A stretch of 64,000 nt of DNA from positions 1-64,000 of the forward strand of contig JBEKCD010000008.1 in NCBI GenBank assembly GCA_050015055.1, given 5' to 3'. Below the pieces are notes generated by a model. It did not search any database. It had not been told where the DNA came from and saw only the letters and a program-made list of their open reading frames with translations. Shown here piece by piece: positions 18,527-26,309 of this stretch (the stretch's first letter is position 1; each line of letters starts with the position of its first letter). A program made the translations under genes and the position numbers. This stretch comes from JBEKCD01 sp050015055. GTDB taxonomy: Archaea > Thermoproteota > Bathyarchaeia > Bathyarchaeales > Bathycorpusculaceae.

Positions 18527-18646
18527 ATGAGTTCAGAGGTTATGGAACTAAGCCGGATAATTTGCAACCGCTGTGACCAGAAGGAATATGAGAAGTGCAC
18601 AACTTGTAGGATCTACGTGCTCATGAACAAGATAGCCGCGAAATAG
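18527..18646 (+). CDS. 39-residue zinc-binding-type protein
   Basis: A short ATG frame encodes MSSEVMELSRIICNRCDQ and then KEYEKCTTCRIYVLM. Two CxxC pairs (CNRC, CTTC) separated by nine residues form a miniature zinc knuckle or rubredoxin-like site. A GGGAGAG ribosome binding site and a TATA box precede it, which supports a real gene. It stands alone between mobA and the MinD-like gene. The function is unknown; a zinc-dependent protein- or nucleic-acid-binding role is plausible. Confidence 0.65.
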   Translation: MSSEVMELSRIICNRCDQKEYEKCTTCRIYVLMNKIAAK

Positions 18647-18664
18647 AAGTACACGTTGGCCACA

Positions 18665-19438
18665 TTAGGCCATTTTGTCTATTTTTGCCGCCATCTCCTC
18701 CAAGATTCTCGTAAAAGGATGGTCAGGCTTCTCCTGGGTAAATATGATTCCCCCTCTCGCCTTCAGAATGTCGCAGAAGCAAGGCACTATCCCCAGCAGT
18801 GGAACCTGGTATACATCGTTTACTTTGGATGCTATCTCTTCTTTTCCCGCTTTCGAAGATGCGTCAAGTACCTTGTTCAGGACGACCTCGGTCTTCTTCT
18901 CAAACAGGTCGTACAGTTCACGTAGCATGCGTCTTGTTCCGTCGACGTCCGATCGGTCGAAGGTCGTTGCCACGAGCACTAGGTCGGCGCTTACTATGGC
19001 GTTTATCGAGGAGTATTGCAGTCCTGGGCTCGTATCCATGAGTAGGTAGTCGAAACCCTTGTCATTCAGTAAAGAAGTTCTGAGGGCCAAGAGTCTTCCC
19101 AGGGCCCGCATTTCCCATTTTCTGTCCTTAGCCGACATATCCCTTATTGCTTCAGTGGCGGGGTTGGCAAGCCCGACGAAGAGTTTACCACTGTTATGGA
19201 CTTTGTCGCTCAGATCCAACAGTGCTTTGTCAATCTCACATGTTCCGTTTAAGTAATCGTTGAGCCAACACTCTGACTTTTCAATCTTCAAGAGTGTGGC
19301 GAGACTTGGGGCTCGAAAGTCAAGGTCGAATAGGCAAACCTTTTTGCCGTGTTCGGCCAAGGCAGCGGCTAGGTTGATAGAAAGAAGAGTTTTTCCTGTT
19401 CCGCCTTTGTATGAGTGTACAGCTACTATTTTGCCCAT
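18665..19438 (-). CDS. MinD/ParA-family ATPase
   Basis: The protein has the deviant Walker A motif of the ParA/MinD group (SYKGGTGKTLLSINLA), Walker A' in LFDLDFRAPS, and the DYLLMDTSPGL Walker B. ATG at 19438 is chosen because GGTGA lies 5 nt upstream; this gives 257 residues. Family members position proteins, DNA or membranes, or act as scaffolds. No amphipathic C-terminal helix is obvious. The upstream winged-helix gene (19444-19821) is separated by only a few bases, so the pair forms an operon and probably works together. Confidence 0.9.
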   Translation of the reverse strand: MGKIVAVHSYKGGTGKTLLSINLAAALAEHGKKVCLFDLDFRAPSLATLLKIEKSECWLNDYLNGTCEIDKALLDLSDKVHNSGKLFVGLANPATEAIRDMSAKDRKWEMRALGRLLALRTSLLNDKGFDYLLMDTSPGLQYSSINAIVSADLVLVATTFDRSDVDGTRRMLRELYDLFEKKTEVVLNKVLDASSKAGKEEIASKVNDVYQVPLLGIVPCFCDILKARGGIIFTQEKPDHPFTRILEEMAAKIDKMA

Positions 19439-19443
19439 TATCA

Positions 19444-19821
19444 TCACCCTTGAGTCTCCCGGTCCACGAAAAAGTAAGCTTTCCTGCCGTTCCTCTCCTT
19501 CTTCAGGTAGCCCATGATCACCAGTTGATTTAGATAAGCGCTTTCTACAGCCCTTGCTCTCTTTGTCTGTTGAGAAATCTCGTCAGCCGTTGCACGGCCC
19601 ATTCTGCAAAGTGTCATTGCAGTCTTTCTCAAATGATCTGGCATCGCGAGCAGTGTCATCACATCCAGAGGGGCGTCAGAAAGAGGGGGCTGTAAATCTT
19701 TCCTCCCATGTTTCTGCAGTTCAATCATTACTTCTATCTTCTCGTTGAGGCTCTCCAAGTTCTCGCGAATCTTCTCCAGAACCTGCAAAGGCCTCTTGCC
19801 CACAATTTCTCGATTGGACAA
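19444..19821 (-). CDS. Coiled-coil plus winged-helix partner of the MinD-like ATPase
   Basis: The 125-residue protein has a predicted coiled coil at about residues 10-40 (VLEKIRENLESLNEKIEVMI). A winged-helix DNA-binding domain follows at about 55-120 (TAMTLCRMGRATADEISQQT, then LNQLVIMGYLKKERNGRKAY). The coiled coil suggests dimerisation or binding to the ATPase encoded immediately downstream. A TATA-like TTAATAAA lies upstream on the minus strand near 19880. The domain call is firm; regulation of the pair's own promoter is inferred. Confidence 0.8.
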   Translation of the reverse strand: MSNREIVGKRPLQVLEKIRENLESLNEKIEVMIELQKHGRKDLQPPLSDAPLDVMTLLAMPDHLRKTAMTLCRMGRATADEISQQTKRARAVESAYLNQLVIMGYLKKERNGRKAYFFVDRETQG

Positions 19822-20158
19822 TGCATCTTCCTCGTCTGTCTTACGCGTCTACAGTATGGTAGATGAGAAGCAGTTTATTAAGTCTTACGACACACGCATA
19901 ATTATTCACAAAACAAATGGTCAAAACAAATGCAGGCTCATTGGAAACGTGCCAAAATCGCTGCTGCTTTCTCAGCGTTTGAAAACGTGGAGAGCGTCAT
20001 GATGGAGACTCGAAAATCAAAAAAGGGTCGAGATTCGTTCTGTCACAGAGGCCCGTGCCGCACCTAGGGGAACGCAAAAGAATCAGCTTTATAATTCTGG
20101 TTCTTTTCGTAGAAAACCATGGGTTAACAGATGTAGCCGTGCAAAAATGGAGGGTTGA

Positions 20159-20455
20159 TTAGTACGGTACTGGGACTCTGTTTCTAAGCTCTTCGACTAT
20201 CGGTAGCACTTGTTTCAGTTCTCTGAAGTACTTGAGCACTGTTATGCCTCTTTGGGTTACAGCGTAGACGACACGTCTCTTGCCTACCATTCTTTCTTCG
20301 ACGAGGTTCTGCTTTATGAGAAAGTCTAAGTATTCTTTCAAGACACTGCAATTAACGTTAGCCTTATACATGATGTGAGTAAGCTTCAGCGGCCCACGGT
20401 GCGCTAACACCTTGAGTATGTCGATATACATCTCAAGTTTGGAACGTCTCATCAT
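20159..20455 (-). CDS. Winged-helix transcriptional regulator
   Basis: The 98-residue protein is a single winged helix: SKLEMYIDILKVLAHRGPLK, VNCSVLKEYLDFLIKQNLV, and the wing VGKRRVVYAVTQRGITVLKY. This is the common archaeal HTH_45-like type with no sensor domain. Upstream on the minus strand a clear TATA box (about 20488-20497) drives it. It stands alone. Confidence 0.88.
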   Translation of the reverse strand: MMRRSKLEMYIDILKVLAHRGPLKLTHIMYKANVNCSVLKEYLDFLIKQNLVEERMVGKRRVVYAVTQRGITVLKYFRELKQVLPIVEELRNRVPVPY

Positions 20456-20485
20456 CCAAACCTCTTTTTGCCATATTACCGCCTT

Positions 20486-20498
20486 TTTTATATAAAGC
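20486..20498 (-). promoter_or_regulatory. TATA box of the winged-helix regulator
   Basis: The minus strand reads CTTTATATAAA about 35 bp upstream of the ATG at 20455. Confidence 0.55.
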
Positions 20499-20540
20499 TT
20501 TTACGGATTCAAACTACGTCTTTTTCCTAATTACTCTACA

Positions 20541-20723
20541 TTAGTAGCTCCTTTTTTGCTGTGCTCGAATTAACACGTTTATTCTATTTTGAAAAGCCGT
20601 GACCAAGTCGTCTAACAATATTCCTTGCAATTCTGCAGAAAGCCCCTTAATGTCTTCCTTGAAAACCTTGAACATCTTGGTGCCTAAATCTCTTCGTTGC
20701 TTAAGTGTCAATGACTGCCTCAA
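20541..20723 (-). CDS. Small helical protein (60 aa), unknown
   Basis: TTG at 20723 lies 7 nt after TTGGAGG, a strong ribosome binding site. The product is helical and charged (LTLKQRRDLGTKMFKVFKED, then LLDDLVTAFQNRINVLIRAQ). A TATA-like TTAAATAGG precedes it on the minus strand. The signals and natural composition support a gene. No family is recognised. Confidence 0.7.
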   Translation of the reverse strand: MRQSLTLKQRRDLGTKMFKVFKEDIKGLSAELQGILLDDLVTAFQNRINVLIRAQQKRSY

Positions 20724-21131
20724 GGACTATCCTCCAAAGGTTATGCCGATAAGTGGAGTGTACCTATTTAACTCTCTTATGAATCTGAAATATGGATTCC
20801 AGGTTCACGTGCGCGTGTCCAAGTGGCCACCTTTAACACTGAATTTGCGACTGTGATGATGGCGAACCTTTTTATTTTCGGCTCTGTTACTTGAACTTTG
20901 CCGGATGATGAAAAGGCATTAGATTGACATCAGGATGAGATCTCAGAGTTACACGGACGGCACTTGATGAGCAACTTGAACATCAAGCTGACTCCATGAG
21001 TATCTTCTGATATGTTCGAGGAAACCGGAGTATCGTATGCAAGATTGCTGTGATGTCCACTCAGATGTAGATTACCGTCAAGTTTGAGACTACGCGCGAC
21101 ATTGTGCCGGAAGAATGAGGCGGGCGTTCAC
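20724..21131. other. Intergenic, nothing recognised
   Basis: Apart from the promoter of the 60-residue protein, I see no gene. C/D-box-like words (TGATGA, CTGA) occur near 20965-21009, but the spacing does not make a guide RNA. Confidence 0.4.
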
Positions 21132-21275
21132 CTATTCGTACCGGAGCAGGTATAGAGGTTCTCTTGCTCCTCTTTTTCCTTCCTCTTTGGAAACGCTGGA
21201 TGGATTGGGGCTTTCAAGCTCCAATGTGGAACTGTTTTTCTTGTCGTTTGTTAAGTTCCTTTTTTTGGTCTTCAA
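21132..21275 (-). CDS. Small charged protein (47 aa), unknown
   Basis: A TTG frame begins MKTKKRNLTNDKKNSSTLEL and ends EPLYLLRYE. GGTGTG lies about 7 nt upstream. The product is hydrophilic and probably flexible. Natural composition and a plausible ribosome binding site favour a gene, but the short length limits confidence. Confidence 0.4.
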   Translation of the reverse strand: MKTKKRNLTNDKKNSSTLELESPNPSSVSKEEGKRGAREPLYLLRYE

Positions 21276-21455
21276 TTCGCACACCGATTCCTATCTTGTT
21301 TTTGAGGCTACAATTGTCTGATTTTGCATTGACTACTAATATCTAATTTCAGAAGCCAAAATCAATATCTTGAAAATGAATCCTGACTCAATAGGCATCT
21401 TTCAGCTAGTTGTCCTGTCTCTGGAAACTCTAGAGAAACGTGCTGCAGCTCAGAA

Positions 21456-22256
21456 TCATGGTTTGGAGTTGGCGGGTTGAGTCTTTATCGCTTTGCGGGC
21501 GAAGGTGATGTAGCCCGTGTGCCCAGTCATTAAGGTGTGGGGTCGGGTTTTTCCCCTTTCAACCTGCATTCCGCGCATGAGGCATTCGATTGTCTCCATG
21601 CTCACGAAACCGTTTTCTTTCAAGGCTTCAGCCGTCTTGACGACTTGGTCTATCGTTGGGCTAAAGGAAACTATCGTTCCACACGGCTTCAAGGCGGTTT
21701 GAGCGTGCGGAACGACCATCCATGGCACGGCCAAATCGAGTATAACGGAATCGACATCTCTTTCATCCATCCCAGTCGTGACATCCTTGTTCTTCAGCTC
21801 GACGTATTCGATCAAGCCTGCGCGGGTCAAGTTTTTCTCAGCCGTTTTTTGAAATTCTCCTCTGATCTCGTAGCTGTAGATTCTGCCGTTTGGCCGGATG
21901 TAGTGGGCTAGCGCCGTGGTCAGGGCGCCTGTTCCTGTCCCAGACTCAACAACGCGGCTTCCCGGACCTATCCCGCTGAACATTACGATGAGGGCTGTGT
22001 CCTTCGGATAAGTTATCTGAGTTTGCCGAGCGGACTTCATGATATAGTCGTGGAGCAACGGTTTCAGAGCCGTGAATTCGAAACCTAGGCTGCTCTCAAT
22101 CGTAGAGCCGTATTCTCTTCCGATTAGGTCGTCAAACTTTATGAAGCCTTTGTGGGTGTGGAAGCTCTTTCCATTTTCGACTCTAATCATGTAGGTCTTT
22201 CGCGGGCCCAGGCTAAGAAGCGTGTAGTCGCCATCAAGTATTCTCCGTTCTGTCAA
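21456..22256 (-). CDS. trmI: tRNA (adenine-N1)-methyltransferase TrmI
   Basis: TrmI makes m1A at positions 57/58 of the T-loop of tRNA using S-adenosylmethionine. Its N-terminal beta domain is followed by a Rossmann methyltransferase with ITYPKDTALIVM, the SAM loop VVESGTGTGALTTALAHYI, YSYEIRGEFQKTAEKNL, and DSVILDLAVPW (the usual D-x-P region). The C-terminus has the family ending TGYITFARK. At 266 residues it is full length. TTG at 22256 follows directly behind the DapA-Fae gene, so the two form an operon. Confidence 0.93.
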   Translation of the reverse strand: MTERRILDGDYTLLSLGPRKTYMIRVENGKSFHTHKGFIKFDDLIGREYGSTIESSLGFEFTALKPLLHDYIMKSARQTQITYPKDTALIVMFSGIGPGSRVVESGTGTGALTTALAHYIRPNGRIYSYEIRGEFQKTAEKNLTRAGLIEYVELKNKDVTTGMDERDVDSVILDLAVPWMVVPHAQTALKPCGTIVSFSPTIDQVVKTAEALKENGFVSMETIECLMRGMQVERGKTRPHTLMTGHTGYITFARKAIKTQPANSKP

Positions 22257-22265
22257 CTGATTTCA

Positions 22266-23744
22266 CTATGGTGTGTACTTGAAAGGATGTTTTGACCGGT
22301 CCTTGTTCTCTATTAGCTCGTCCATGCTGGGACGATTCTCCAGGGCCTTGCGCACGGCGTGTCGCATCGCCTTGTAGTTGTTTATGTAAATACGCTGCCG
22401 GTCAACGGCTGAGGGATGAACGAAAACGTTTACGATGATAATTAATTCTTCAACAGCTTCTTTCGGAATCGTGCCGTCTGCGACGCTGTCGATGACTGCT
22501 TTGGCCACGGCTGTTTGGGCTGGGCCGTAGACAATGCTTGCCTGCCGCATGCCCGTGATTGTGACTGTTGGAACGATTAGGGTGATTGGTTTGACTGACA
22601 GGTTTGGCTCTAGGATAGCCAGAAGCGGTTCATGTCCTGGCGTTGGTGTTGCCTTAGCTCTTGTGAAAGCTTCTGCCACTGGACCGTTCTTCGTTCCGAC
22701 GAGAAGGTCGATGTGGGCCACCTCTGCCCCCTGCCCGGCTAGTGCTTCGCCGACGCGCAGTTTGAAGCTCTTAATCGCTTCGGCGGTGATGTCCACGGTC
22801 GCAAAACTTTCTTCCAAAGGTTTCTCGGTCAGTTCAAAGGTTACCTGTTTCGGCTGCACTTTCCCTATTTTTTCCAGGTCAAGTCGCAGCTCCTCTTTTG
22901 ATTCATAGGTCAATTCTCCTCCAACGCTCAACGGCATTCTCACTGGGCCGACTTTGATTTTCATCATTTTCAGTGCTTCTTTTGTCCCTACTGCGCCGCT
23001 TCCCGCTATTATCCTCGCTATTTTCTGCACTTTGTATTGAAGCTCACGGGCCTCTTGTAACTCGTCCTTTTTCACATGGTCATAAATTTGAATCCAGATG
23101 TCGGGTATGATGTTGGCGCTTGCAAGGATTGCCCCCGAGCATCCGGCTGCGAGTGCCGCCACGACGACTTCGTCGTGTCCGCACAGGACGTTTATTTTGT
23201 CCCTTACTTTTTCGAGGACAGCCAAGATGAAGCTCAACTGTCCACTGCTGTCTTTCACGCCCACGATGTTTGGTATCTGTGCTAAATCCTCCACCATCTG
23301 CCAGGGGATGGGTAAGCCTGTGCACTGCGGAATGTTGTACAGAATTATCGGCAAGTCTACTTTGTTTGCTATCGTGTAGTAGTGTTCGTATATTCCGCGG
23401 TCTGCTGGTTTCAGGTAGAACGGTGAGACTACGAGCGCGGCGGTGGCACCAACGTCCTTTGCGTATTTCGTCATTTCCACAGCTTCGTCTGTGCCGCTTG
23501 CTCCTGTTCCAGCAATCACTGGAATTCGACCGTTCACTTCGTCAACCACGATTTTGATTACACGCTTCTTCTCCTCGTCCGTGAGGTTCACAAACTCGCC
23601 GGTCGTCCCACACGGAACAACGCCGTGAACCCTTAACTCGATGCAGTGGTTAACCAAAGTGCGCAGCCGCTGTTCGTCAACAGCTTTCCCATCGTCCGTG
23701 AACGGAGTCACCAACGCTGGGAGAATGCCCTCTGGCTTGTACAT
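22266..23744 (-). CDS. DapA-family aldolase fused to formaldehyde-activating enzyme (Fae)
   Basis: Residues 1-295 are a class I pyruvate-type aldolase of the DapA/NAL family: GTTGEF at 46-51, the active-site Tyr in LYNIP (136) and the Schiff-base Lys in VGVKDSSG (164). The Arg that dihydrodipicolinate synthases have five residues after that Tyr is Cys here (YNIPQCTG), so lysine synthesis is unlikely. Residues about 315-492 are a complete Fae domain: VGEALAGQGAEVAHIDLLVG with the catalytic His near 344, PLLAILEPNL, IVYGPAQTAVAKAV and the C-terminal SKHPF. Fae condenses formaldehyde with tetrahydromethanopterin. Fae-Hps fusions are known; a DapA-Fae fusion suggests formaldehyde handling coupled to an aldol reaction, which is inference. 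Confidence 0.88.
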   Translation of the reverse strand: MYKPEGILPALVTPFTDDGKAVDEQRLRTLVNHCIELRVHGVVPCGTTGEFVNLTDEEKKRVIKIVVDEVNGRIPVIAGTGASGTDEAVEMTKYAKDVGATAALVVSPFYLKPADRGIYEHYYTIANKVDLPIILYNIPQCTGLPIPWQMVEDLAQIPNIVGVKDSSGQLSFILAVLEKVRDKINVLCGHDEVVVAALAAGCSGAILASANIIPDIWIQIYDHVKKDELQEARELQYKVQKIARIIAGSGAVGTKEALKMMKIKVGPVRMPLSVGGELTYESKEELRLDLEKIGKVQPKQVTFELTEKPLEESFATVDITAEAIKSFKLRVGEALAGQGAEVAHIDLLVGTKNGPVAEAFTRAKATPTPGHEPLLAILEPNLSVKPITLIVPTVTITGMRQASIVYGPAQTAVAKAVIDSVADGTIPKEAVEELIIIVNVFVHPSAVDRQRIYINNYKAMRHAVRKALENRPSMDELIENKDRSKHPFKYTP

Positions 23745-23775
23745 GGTTAGTCTCCATGCCTTATTCCAGCAAGGC

Positions 23776-23792
23776 TTCTTATATCATTTAAG
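23776..23792 (-). promoter_or_regulatory. TATA box of the DapA-Fae/trmI operon
   Basis: The minus strand reads TTAAATGATATAAG about 40 bp upstream of the ATG at 23744. Confidence 0.45.
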
Positions 23793-23838
23793 GTTTGAAA
23801 CACTAACACTTAAACACCTTTATACATGAAGCCTAGCC

Positions 23839-24009
23839 TCAAAGCGTGAAGCAATATTGAAACAGTCCAGATTTATCCCTTGTGGTTCGTTTACGGACCC
23901 TCTGAAAAGTCCATGCGAATTGCTGACCTACGCGTGCTTCAATGTACAGGTTTAGGGTTCTCGATGTTATGAGAACACTCAGTCCATGCAAACGTCGAAG
24001 AGTTAGCAT
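23839..24009 (-). CDS. Possible small basic protein (56 aa)
   Basis: A minus-strand frame begins ATG at 24009, about 25 bp after a TATA-like CTGTATTTAGG, which would make it leaderless. The product is basic (TLNLYIEARVGQQFAWTFQR, VRKRTTRDK). I recognise no family and the frame could be chance. The rest of 23793-24177 holds no other candidate; a hairpin GTTCTC-8 nt-GAGAAC lies near 23957. Confidence 0.28.
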   Translation of the reverse strand: MLTLRRLHGLSVLITSRTLNLYIEARVGQQFAWTFQRVRKRTTRDKSGLFQYCFTL

Positions 24010-24177
24010 AGAACTTTTTTCCACAATGCCTAAATACAGATAGATACTTCACAAGGAATAACAGAGAGATAGGGTAAGGGTTCTTGTATACATACGATAA
24101 TGAAGGCAAGGTATTGTTGATAATGATATTGCGGAAGACAAGCAAACCTTTATGTTGCCTATCTAACATACTCATAT

Positions 24178-24438
24178 TTGAAGGGAATAGATGTGACTGA
24201 AATAATCTCTCTTGGGGATATGCCTAATCGTTTCAAAATTATGCTGCTTAAGGAATTGGGATACGATTCGGATGGGATATTTGTTCTAGACAAGAGGGGG
24301 CAAAAATACTTAGATAAATACACAAATGAACCTATCAAGATAGGTAATATGGCCATCCTTCCGGGGAGTACGATTATTCTTGATAATAATCCCTTAAGTA
24401 TCTCCTCCTTTTTGGAGGAGTTTGGGGATGTCATCTGA
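24178..24438 (+). CDS. Unknown protein, first gene of an A+T-rich pair (86 aa)
   Basis: TTG at 24178 opens an 86-residue product beginning MKGIDVTEIISLGDMPNRFK. It contains FVLDKRGQKYLDKYTNEPIK and PGSTIILDNNPLSI and may form a small mixed alpha/beta domain. The A+T content is visibly higher than in the flanking genes. It overlaps the next gene by about 11 nt, so the pair is translationally coupled. No family is recognised. The compact overlapping arrangement and base composition suggest acquired DNA, perhaps a defence or toxin-antitoxin-like pair, but no motif proves it. Confidence 0.65.
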   Translation: MKGIDVTEIISLGDMPNRFKIMLLKELGYDSDGIFVLDKRGQKYLDKYTNEPIKIGNMAILPGSTIILDNNPLSISSFLEEFGDVI

Positions 24439-25099
24439 AGACCCCCTCGCAAGCGCGGCTGAGGGCGTAACCAAAGGTTTTCTTGGTTGGACAGAAGAGA
24501 AAATAAAGGGATTGGCCAGAAGATTTCGAGATAGAGACATTGCTTTTGTTCAAAACCCTGAGACAATCAATCTGCTAAAAGAACAGCGCAGTACATCAGA
24601 ATGGAGTCTTTTCAGGGAATATGTAGATGATCATGATCTTCACATATTATTTATGTTGGGATTAACCCTTAGAAAATTGGAAAACCAACCAGACCAATTA
24701 GTACCCTTGAGAGACAAAATAGTAAACAAGTATGATGCAAAAGGATTACACATTGCTCAATTTATTCAGGATGGATTATTTGGCAAATTTTTAGGGAACG
24801 CATTGGAAAGAACATCAACTCCTCAGAAATTGAGATTCGAGATAAAGAACCTCTTTGATAACATAGAACAGACGGTTGTTTTTGTAAAAGAAACTGATGA
24901 TGTAGACAAGAAAACTGAAGAAGTAGTTGCAAAATTGCGTGCAAATTCTCCCAGCACATTCATTATTTGCAGTAGTGGGTATGCCAAGAAGAAGTGCGAG
25001 CAAATCAAAGAGAAAACAATGAAAAAGATTTCTGGTTACGTTGCCGAGCGTTCTGAAACACAGTTCAAACAAATATACTTCTTGAACAAGTCAGAGTAG
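24428..25099 (+). CDS. Unknown protein, second gene of an A+T-rich pair
   Basis: The product of about 223 residues is mostly helical, with TEEKIKGLARRFRDRDIAF, WSLFREYVDDHDLHILFMLG and LRKLENQPDQ. The C-terminal third is alpha/beta (VAKLRANSPSTFIICSSGYA, ending KQIYFLNKSE). ATG at 24428 is preferred to the TTG two codons earlier. It overlaps the preceding 86-residue gene. I cannot assign a family. The C-terminal strand with Cys-Ser-Ser could be a nucleotide-binding or nuclease-like core, but no catalytic set is clear. High A+T suggests transfer. Confidence 0.72.
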   Translation: MSSEDPLASAAEGVTKGFLGWTEEKIKGLARRFRDRDIAFVQNPETINLLKEQRSTSEWSLFREYVDDHDLHILFMLGLTLRKLENQPDQLVPLRDKIVNKYDAKGLHIAQFIQDGLFGKFLGNALERTSTPQKLRFEIKNLFDNIEQTVVFVKETDDVDKKTEEVVAKLRANSPSTFIICSSGYAKKKCEQIKEKTMKKISGYVAERSETQFKQIYFLNKSE

Positions 25100-25149
25100 G
25101 AATTTTTTGTCAAAAAAGGGCTTTGCGTGAGCGCTTTTCCATCATGGCA

Positions 25150-25323
25150 TCACTTTTTTGTTTCTTTGTAGAGTTCGATGTAACCACATTTGACGCAGTA
25201 GAAAGCTTTCACCGGGTCACCTATGAACTGTTCTCCCTTCTTCAATGTTATCTCTGTGTAGCTTCCTAGCTGTCTGTCATTGACCATTTCGCCGCCGCAT
25301 TTAGGGCAATTCTTGGTTTCCAT
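25150..25323 (-). CDS. Small zinc-ribbon protein (57 aa)
   Basis: The minus strand encodes METKNCPKCGGEMVNDRQLG and, later, VKAFYCVKCGYIELY. The two CxxCG knuckles (CPKCG, CVKCG) about 35 residues apart form a classic zinc ribbon. This type is common in archaea as a stand-alone mini-protein of unknown function. The ATG at 25323 and the TGA at 25150 are clear. It faces the gene pair to its left and diverges from the mobile element to its right, so it probably marks the last chromosomal gene before the element. Confidence 0.85.
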   Translation of the reverse strand: METKNCPKCGGEMVNDRQLGSYTEITLKKGEQFIGDPVKAFYCVKCGYIELYKETKK

Positions 25324-25500
25324 GAAAAAACGATAGACTGTTAGAGGCTTAAGAAACGTAGGGAGAAAAGACCTTCCGGGATACTGGAGAGTAGGGTGAA
25401 AATGAAGCTACGTCTACTCCTTCTTTTCGCTGGTCTTGTTCGGACCGCGAACATTTTTAAATCCTTTACAAACCAATTAGTAATTATACGCACAGTTACA

Positions 25501-25509
25501 CTTATATAG
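25501..25509 (+). promoter_or_regulatory. TATA box of the element's rightward arm
   Basis: ACACTTATATAG precedes the first rightward gene. The same ACACTTATATA word drives the integrase gene on the other strand near 38364-38374, suggesting a shared element promoter type. Confidence 0.5.
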
Positions 25510-25554
25510 TTGATTCACCATTACTAGGTTCACCCAAAAAGGAGCAAGAGAAAA

Positions 25555-25848
25555 ATGAAATTGAACATAATAATGGATGATGAAAACTCGAAACGATTCC
25601 AAGCGGTCAAGGAACACATAGGCGTCAAAAGTGACCTTAGCGTTTTGCAGTATGCGATCAGCCGGGAATACAGCAGGATCCAGAGAAGCAAGGTTCGCAA
25701 AGTCTTTCTGCCAAAGGAGACTTATGACTTGATGGAAGAGGCTGCCAAGGCACGTGGCGAAACGATTGATGAGTATGTTGACTACATAACTGACGGTGTT
25801 CTGAAAGAGTACAGGGCAAAGATGGAGGCTGCGAAGCATGGAAACTGA
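25555..25848 (+). CDS. Ribbon-helix-helix-like element regulator
   Basis: The 97-residue protein looks like two ribbon-helix-helix units in tandem. The first is a strand MKLNIIMDD followed by FQAVKEHIGVKSDLSVLQYA. The second is KVFLPKETYDLMEEAAKARG followed by ETIDEYVDYITDGVL. Such proteins bind operator DNA. GGAGCAAGAG precedes the ATG at 25555 and a TATA box lies at 25501. It overlaps the next gene by 11 nt. The domain call is from pattern only. Confidence 0.65.
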   Translation: MKLNIIMDDENSKRFQAVKEHIGVKSDLSVLQYAISREYSRIQRSKVRKVFLPKETYDLMEEAAKARGETIDEYVDYITDGVLKEYRAKMEAAKHGN

Positions 25849-26290
25849 AAACGTGCAGAATCAAGAGCCAGCGTTTGAAGTGCCTTTGACACCTGAGCAA
25901 CACGCTCTTATGAGAGCTTGGATTGACGCAAACGAGTTCATCGAGATCGTCACTGGACCCGGAGAAAAAAAGGTCACGATAATCAACAGTCGACAGCTCT
26001 GGCGAAAGAATCACCCAGATTGGAAACATGACGAAATAGGCGAACCGGTGCGGCTCCAAGTAGTCGTGATGAGTCCCTTCCTAGACTTCATCAAAGAGTA
26101 CCTGCGGTTCTTCGGATGCAAGGACGACGTAGAAACCTTCTGCATGAAAGCCATCTATGCCAGGGTGCAAAGCCTCAACGGTGATCTTGAAAAGTTCGCG
26201 GGAACGCATGGCCTGAATCCCTTCGATTGGCTTGAGCGATTCAATGAGAGGACACATGGTCCTGATTCAGAAGTAGAAAACAACTGCTAG
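25838..26290 (+). CDS. Element protein of unknown function (150 aa)
   Basis: The 150-residue acidic protein has PLTPEQHALMRAWIDANEF, VVVMSPFLDFIKEYLRFFG and KDDVETFCMKAIYARVQSLN. The second half is helical, like the partner-binding part of a helical regulator. It overlaps the preceding ribbon-helix-helix-like gene and precedes another of the same size class, so the three are one operon. No family is recognised. Confidence 0.7.
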   Translation: METENVQNQEPAFEVPLTPEQHALMRAWIDANEFIEIVTGPGEKKVTIINSRQLWRKNHPDWKHDEIGEPVRLQVVVMSPFLDFIKEYLRFFGCKDDVETFCMKAIYARVQSLNGDLEKFAGTHGLNPFDWLERFNERTHGPDSEVENNC

Positions 26291-26309
26291 AGAAGACGGA
26301 GGATTGAAG

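Noticed and set aside
20880..21010. Possible C/D-box guide RNA
   Set aside because: C-like TGATGA and D-like CTGA words occur, but the second guide space would be only five bases.
22266..23744. Plain dihydrodipicolinate synthase
   Set aside because: The Arg that follows the active-site Tyr in true DapA enzymes is Cys, and a complete Fae domain is attached.
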